Shown here piece by piece: positions 14,583-18,803 of a stretch of 18,803 nt of DNA. The stretch comes from Defluviicoccus sp. (lineage in GTDB: Bacteria > Pseudomonadota > Alphaproteobacteria > MPNO01), in the NCBI GenBank assembly GCA_028820945.1, contig JAPPHW010000192.1, positions 1 through 18,803 on the forward strand, in the 5' to 3' direction. The position numbers were made by a program, and so were the translations under genes. Positions within the stretch are counted from its first letter, which is position 1, and each line of letters begins with the position of its first letter. The notes under the pieces are model-generated. The model ran no database searches. It was not told the DNA's origin and saw nothing but the letters and a program-made list of their open reading frames with translations.

Positions 14583-17500
14583 ATGATCCGACGCCTGCCG
14601 CGCATCGGACTCGGAATCCTCGCCGTCGGTGGTATCTCGTTGATCCTGCTCGGTCTCTTCGGCGCCTGGAGACTGTCCCAGGGCCCGGTCTCGCTCGGCG
14701 TTCTCAAGCCCTATCTGGAAGAGCGGCTTGCGGTGCTGGGCCTGCCCTACCGCATGGCGTTCTCCGACCTCGTTCTGAACTGGGGCGGCACCGAGCGCCC
14801 GCTCGACCTGGTGATCTCCGATGCCGAGCTGCGCGGCGAAGACGAGCGGGCGGTCGCAAGAATCTCCGAGATCTCGATGGGATTGTCGCTTCGCGCGCTG
14901 CTCGGCGGCGATCTGGTCGTGAAGACGATCCGGCTCGCCGACGCCGATGTCACCGCGGTCCGGAGAGAGGACGGCACGCTGAGCATCGGTCTGGCGGGCG
15001 ATGGTGGCGAATCCCTCAAACTGTTCGAGTCCGCCGGCGGAGGGCGCTCCGGGAAATCTCTTCTGGGCAAGCTCGATCGGATCGCCATCCATCGCGCCTC
15101 GGTCTCGCTCGACGACCGGCTGCTCGGCCTGAGAATGAGCCCGGAGCGCGTGTCCATCGATCTGGAACGCACGGAGCATGCGGTCGTCGGCGTGTTCGAC
15201 ATCGATTCGTGGTCGGGCGACGAGCGGCTTTCCCTGGACGGCACGGCGGAATACCGGCTGAACGACCGGACATCCCATGTCGCTGTCGACTTCCGCGGCC
15301 TCGACCCGAGCCGCCTCGCTCCGATCCTCGCCGGATGGTTTCCTCACCTGCCCGATCCGGCCGGGATCGCGTTACCTCTCCAGGGTCGTCTGGAAGCGTC
15401 CTCCGATCCCGATGGCGGGCTCCGGAAAGCGAGTTTCGCCGTCAGCGGCGCGGCGGGATCGCTCAGCCCGGCGGCGCTCGGCGGCCATCGCTACGACATC
15501 CGGTCTCTGGCGCTCGACGGCAGTTATCGCGGCGCCGATGGCACGGTCGCGATCGACCGTCTGGACATCGATTTCGGCGTGCCCAAGCTGTCGCTCACCG
15601 GGAAGATCGACGGAGTCGGAAAGACGCCCCGTCTCCAGGCCCGCGCCACGCTGGAAGGGATGACGATGTCGGCGCTCGGGCGGTATTGGCCCAAGGGATT
15701 CGCCGAGGGTGCGAGGCGCTGGCTTTCCGCCAACCTGAACGAGGGCGATGTCCGCGATTTGAACGCCCGCCTCGTCGCTTCCTTTCCCGCGGCCGGCGCC
15801 AGGATCGAGCGCGTCAAGGTGACGCTCGGTCTCGAACGCGCGACCGTGCATTATTTCAAGCCGCTTCCCCCTGTCACGCACGCGAAGGGGGCGGTGACGA
15901 TCGATCGGGATCGCGTTCAGATCGCGGTCGAGGAGGGCCGGGTGGGCGCCCTTCGGGTTCCCGGGGGGCGGATCGACATCGCCGGTCTCTCGGTCGACCG
16001 GGCCCATCTCACGCTGGAGACACTGGTATCTGGGCCGGTCGCCACCGCGTTGTCGGTGCTGGATCATCCGCGTCTCCGTTACGCATCGAGGGTCGGGCTG
16101 GTTCCGGGACAGGTCCGCGGCGCGCTCAAGATAAGGATAAAGGGGAGCTTCCCCCTCATCGATGCGCTGGCGCTGGAGGATACCGCGCTGAACGCTTCCG
16201 GAACCCTCGACGGCGCCGCCGCGGACGGGGTGTTTCTGGGTCAGAATCTGACCGCGGGCGCGCTTCGATTCGCGCTCGACACCAAGGGCATGAAGATCGA
16301 AGGAGACGCGCGGCTTTCCGGAATTCCCGCCGCCGTCGGCTGGAAGGAGGACTTCACCGGTAAGGCGCAGACCCTGCGCCGGTACACCGTCCGCGCCCGG
16401 CTCACCGAACCCGACAGAAAGCGTTTCGGTGTCTCCCTCTCGCCCGTGGTCAAGGGGCCGCTCTCGGTCGAAGCCGTGTATGAAATCCGGTCCGACAAGA
16501 CCGAGCGCGTCGTCGGCACTTTGGACACACGCGATGCCGAACTCGCGCTTGTGCCGCTGGAATGGTGGAAGCCGCCCGGCGTGGCGGGCAGGGCGGCGTT
16601 CGAAGTTGCGTTCGAGAATGGAGAAGCCAGCGCGATCCGGATCGCCAGCCTCGCCGCGGGCGACCTCCGGGCGGCCGGACGGCTGCGGCTCGATCGCGGT
16701 AGCATCCGTAAGGTGGAAATCGACAATTTCTCCGTGCCCGCCCGCTTCGACATCTCCGGCATGTTCGCCTTCGACGAAAGCCGCGGTTGGACTGTCGATG
16801 TAAGCGGCCCGTTGTTCGATGCCGCGCCGATCCAGCGTCTCATGGAGGGTGCGAGCGGGGCATCGCTGCCGCAGCTTCGCGTCGCCGCGAAGTTCGAACG
16901 TGCAAGGCTTACCGATGGCCGGGAAATCCGGGACGCTTCGCTGAGCGCCGACCGGGGGGACGACGCCTGGCGCGCGATCGGTCTCGCCGGGCGTTTCGGC
17001 AACGGAAAGCGGTTCGAACTCGACTACCGGCGCGGCGCCGGCGCCGGCGCCGGGCAGTTCCGTATGAGCAGCGAGGATGCTGGAGAAATATTCGGTCTTC
17101 TGGGCGATACCAAATGGGTGCGCGGCGGCCGCGTGGCGATGTCTGCGGAGCGCGGGACGGGTGGGGAAGCCCGGCCGTGGGAGGGCGAGATCGTCGTCCG
17201 CGATTTCATTCTCACGGGGGCCCCCCGGCTGGTCGAGGCGCTCCGCGTCGCGTCGCTGGGCTCGCTGTCCGAAGAGCTCGGCGGGCGCGGGGTCGGCGTG
17301 ACGAAGCTTACGCTTCCCTTCGCGTACGATGGAACCACAGTACGGATTTCCGGAGGGCGCGCGTTCGGGAGCGGTTTCGGCATGACCGGGCACGGCACCC
17401 TCGACGTCGATGACGAGAGCCTGAAGATCGACGGCACGCTGGTTCCCGCCTACGAGCTGAACGCGGCGCTCGGCGACCTGCCGGGGATCGGGATCCTCTT

Positions 17501-17681
17501 CACCGGCGAGAAGCACGGGGGCGTGTTCGCCGCCCCCTACGCCATACGGGGCAAGATCGAAAAGCCGTCCTTCTCGGTCAATCCGCTCGGGGTACTGACG
17601 CCCGGCGTGTTCCGCAACATCTTCCGGATATTCGACGCGGAGCGGGAAGACCGTCCGCCGGAGCCGCCGCTCACCGAATGA
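14583..17681 (+). CDS. YhdP/AsmA-like protein with DUF3971 region (envelope lipid-transport family)
   Basis: A 1032-residue protein anchored by one N-terminal membrane helix (MIRRLPRIG, then about 9-29) with the rest in the periplasm. It is built of repeated beta-rich segments typical of AsmA/YhdP/TamB proteins, now seen as groove-shaped bridges carrying phospholipid between membranes. The middle carries a DUF3971 hallmark, LGRYWPKGFAEGARRWLSAN (about 365-385). The last 200 residues form the AsmA-like C-terminal region, ending GILFTGEKHGGVFAAPYAIR then GKIEKPSFSVNPLGVLTPG, the usual YhdP ending. I chose ATG 14583 because the helix follows at once; its ribosome site is weak. Residues encoded at 17034-17051 form a Gly-Ala run from a hexamer repeat. 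It converges with tyrS across six bases. Confidence 0.88.
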   Translation: MIRRLPRIGLGILAVGGISLILLGLFGAWRLSQGPVSLGVLKPYLEERLAVLGLPYRMAFSDLVLNWGGTERPLDLVISDAELRGEDERAVARISEISMGLSLRALLGGDLVVKTIRLADADVTAVRREDGTLSIGLAGDGGESLKLFESAGGGRSGKSLLGKLDRIAIHRASVSLDDRLLGLRMSPERVSIDLERTEHAVVGVFDIDSWSGDERLSLDGTAEYRLNDRTSHVAVDFRGLDPSRLAPILAGWFPHLPDPAGIALPLQGRLEASSDPDGGLRKASFAVSGAAGSLSPAALGGHRYDIRSLALDGSYRGADGTVAIDRLDIDFGVPKLSLTGKIDGVGKTPRLQARATLEGMTMSALGRYWPKGFAEGARRWLSANLNEGDVRDLNARLVASFPAAGARIERVKVTLGLERATVHYFKPLPPVTHAKGAVTIDRDRVQIAVEEGRVGALRVPGGRIDIAGLSVDRAHLTLETLVSGPVATALSVLDHPRLRYASRVGLVPGQVRGALKIRIKGSFPLIDALALEDTALNASGTLDGAAADGVFLGQNLTAGALRFALDTKGMKIEGDARLSGIPAAVGWKEDFTGKAQTLRRYTVRARLTEPDRKRFGVSLSPVVKGPLSVEAVYEIRSDKTERVVGTLDTRDAELALVPLEWWKPPGVAGRAAFEVAFENGEASAIRIASLAAGDLRAAGRLRLDRGSIRKVEIDNFSVPARFDISGMFAFDESRGWTVDVSGPLFDAAPIQRLMEGASGASLPQLRVAAKFERARLTDGREIRDASLSADRGDDAWRAIGLAGRFGNGKRFELDYRRGAGAGAGQFRMSSEDAGEIFGLLGDTKWVRGGRVAMSAERGTGGEARPWEGEIVVRDFILTGAPRLVEALRVASLGSLSEELGGRGVGVTKLTLPFAYDGTTVRISGGRAFGSGFGMTGHGTLDVDDESLKIDGTLVPAYELNAALGDLPGIGILFTGEKHGGVFAAPYAIRGKIEKPSFSVNPLGVLTPGVFRNIFRIFDAEREDRPPEPPLTE
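17034..17051 (+). repeat. Three tandem GGCGCC hexamers inside the YhdP-like gene
   Basis: GGCGCC is repeated three times in frame and encodes alternating Gly and Ala. The unit is self-complementary, so the tract can form a hairpin and is open to in-frame slippage that would lengthen or shorten the Gly-Ala run. Confidence 0.6.
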
Positions 17682-17687
17682 CGGGTC

Positions 17688-18803
17688 TCACACCGGTGTC
17701 ACGATCACGTGCCGCTTTCGGCCCGCGGAGAGCTTGATGATCCCGTTTTCCGTCAGGTCGCCGAGCGTCACCGTCTGCATTTCGTTCTCGAAGGCACGGT
17801 CGTTCAGCCGTCCGCCGCCTCCCCTGATCAGCCGTCGCGCATCCGCTTTCGACGCCGCGAGCCCCGCGCGGGCGATCAGGTCGAAAGCCGCGATCCCGGT
17901 TTCCAGTTCCGCGCGGTCCAGCGGATAGCGCGGCAGGTCGGCGCCCAGCGCCCCCTCCTCGAAGGTGGTGCGGGCGGTGTCTTCGGCGCGCGCCGCCTCG
18001 TCGGCGCCATGGCAGAGGGCGGTCGCCTCGCGGGCGAGCACCTTCTTGGCATCGTTGATCTCGGCGTCCTCGAGCGTCTCCAGCCTGGCGATTTCCTCCA
18101 GCGGCAGCGTCGTGAACAGCCGCAGGAAGCGGCCCACGTCGCCGTCCGCCGCGTTGCGCCAGAACTGGTAGTAGTCGTAGGGGCTCACTCGGTCGGCGTT
18201 GAGCCAGACGGCACCGCCCGCGGTCTTTCCCATCTTCTCTCCCGAGGCGGTGGTAATCAGCGGCGAGGTCAGCCCGAACAGCGAAGCGCCGTCGGTGCGG
18301 CGCCCCAGCTCGATCCCCGAGACGATGTTCCCCCACTGGTCCGATCCGCCCATCTGCAGGATGCAGCCGGTCCGGCGATAAAGCTCCAGGAAGTCGTATG
18401 CCTGGAGCACCATGTAATTGAATTCGAGGAAGCTCAGCGGCTGCTCGCGGTCGAGCCGGAGCCTGACCGAATCGAAGCCCAGCATGCGGTTGACCGAGAA
18501 ATGACGCCCGAATTCGCGCAGGAACGGGATGTAGGAGAGCCCGTCCAGCCAATCCGCGTTGTTCATCATCACCGCGTCCGTCGGACCGTCGCCGAACGAC
18601 AGGAATTGCGAGAAGATCTGCTTGATCCCGTCCATGTTGGCGGCGATGCGGTCTTCCGACAGAAGCTGGCGGGATTCGTCCTTGCCCGACGGATCGCCGA
18701 CCTTGGTGGTTCCCCCGCCCATCAGCACGATCGGCTTGTGGCCGGACTGCTGCCACCAGCGCAGCAGCATGATCGGCATCAGCGAGCCGACATGGAGGCT
18801 GTC
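17688..18803 (-). CDS. tyrS: Tyrosyl-tRNA synthetase, lacking its N-terminus (runs off the right edge)
   Basis: TyrRS charges tRNA-Tyr with tyrosine for translation. The 371 visible residues run in from the right edge; about 40 N-terminal residues, including the start codon, are outside. The first eight visible residues, DSLHVGSL, include the HIGH-type motif (HVGS). [17 protein letters not shown] carries tyrosine-site residues, and GEKMGKT is the KMSKS-type motif. The C-terminal S4-like RNA-binding domain is present ([20 protein letters not shown] to the end). The stop at 17688 lies six bases from the stop of the convergent YhdP-like gene, a neighbourhood seen in other alphaproteobacteria. 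Confidence 0.96.
   Translation of the reverse strand, partial: DSLHVGSLMPIMLLRWWQQSGHKPIVLMGGGTTKVGDPSGKDESRQLLSEDRIAANMDGIKQIFSQFLSFGDGPTDAVMMNNADWLDGLSYIPFLREFGRHFSVNRMLGFDSVRLRLDREQPLSFLEFNYMVLQAYDFLELYRRTGCILQMGGSDQWGNIVSGIELGRRTDGASLFGLTSPLITTASGEKMGKTAGGAVWLNADRVSPYDYYQFWRNAADGDVGRFLRLFTTLPLEEIARLETLEDAEINDAKKVLAREATALCHGADEAARAEDTARTTFEEGALGADLPRYPLDRAELETGIAAFDLIARAGLAASKADARRLIRGGGGRLNDRAFENEMQTVTLGDLTENGIIKLSAGRKRHVIVTPV

Overview
The window comes from a GC-rich alphaproteobacterium, probably of the Rhodospirillales or a related order. The evidence is the GC-rich codon use, an rne / amiC / mrcA / prfB block of the kind I know from alphaproteobacterial genomes, and the bcp / glnE / AsmA-like / tyrS neighbourhood. 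The lineage is an inference from gene order and sequence style; no search was run. I found no rRNA, tRNA, CRISPR array, insertion sequence or prophage gene.

Layout. (1) 1-260, minus: the start of rne (RNase E), read out of the window from a good promoter at 549-577, with a leader of about 280 nt. (2) 676-2504, plus: a tight three-gene cassette, divergent from rne. Its first gene encodes three RidA/YjgF domains fused in one chain. Two small paralogous muconolactone-isomerase-like proteins follow. (3) 2616-7503, plus: amiC (septal amidase), mrcA (PBP1A) and prfB (RF2, with its programmed +1 frameshift). (4) 7513-8577, minus: a luciferase-like flavin oxidoreductase, divergent from a hotdog thioesterase that starts at TTG 8711. 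(5) 9224-10243, plus: an HtrA-like protein with a PDZ domain whose three catalytic residues all appear to be lost. (6) 10259-10723, minus: bcp peroxiredoxin, divergent from a secreted His-rich small protein. (7) 11502-14504, minus: glnE, divergent from a large YhdP/AsmA-like protein at 14583-17681. (8) 17688 to the right edge, minus: tyrS, lacking its N-terminus.

Most of the window is housekeeping: RNA decay, wall synthesis and splitting, translation termination, nitrogen control, envelope lipid homeostasis and tRNA charging. The part that looks new is the cassette at 676-2504. RidA enzymes normally work as homotrimers with active sites between subunits, so three near-identical domains in one chain suggest a covalent 'single-chain trimer'. 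The co-transcribed pair of dimeric alpha/beta-barrel proteins may act on the same small reactive metabolite. The second unusual item is the cytoplasmic, catalytically dead HtrA-like protein. Smaller points are candidate regulatory inverted repeats upstream of amiC, mrcA and bcp.
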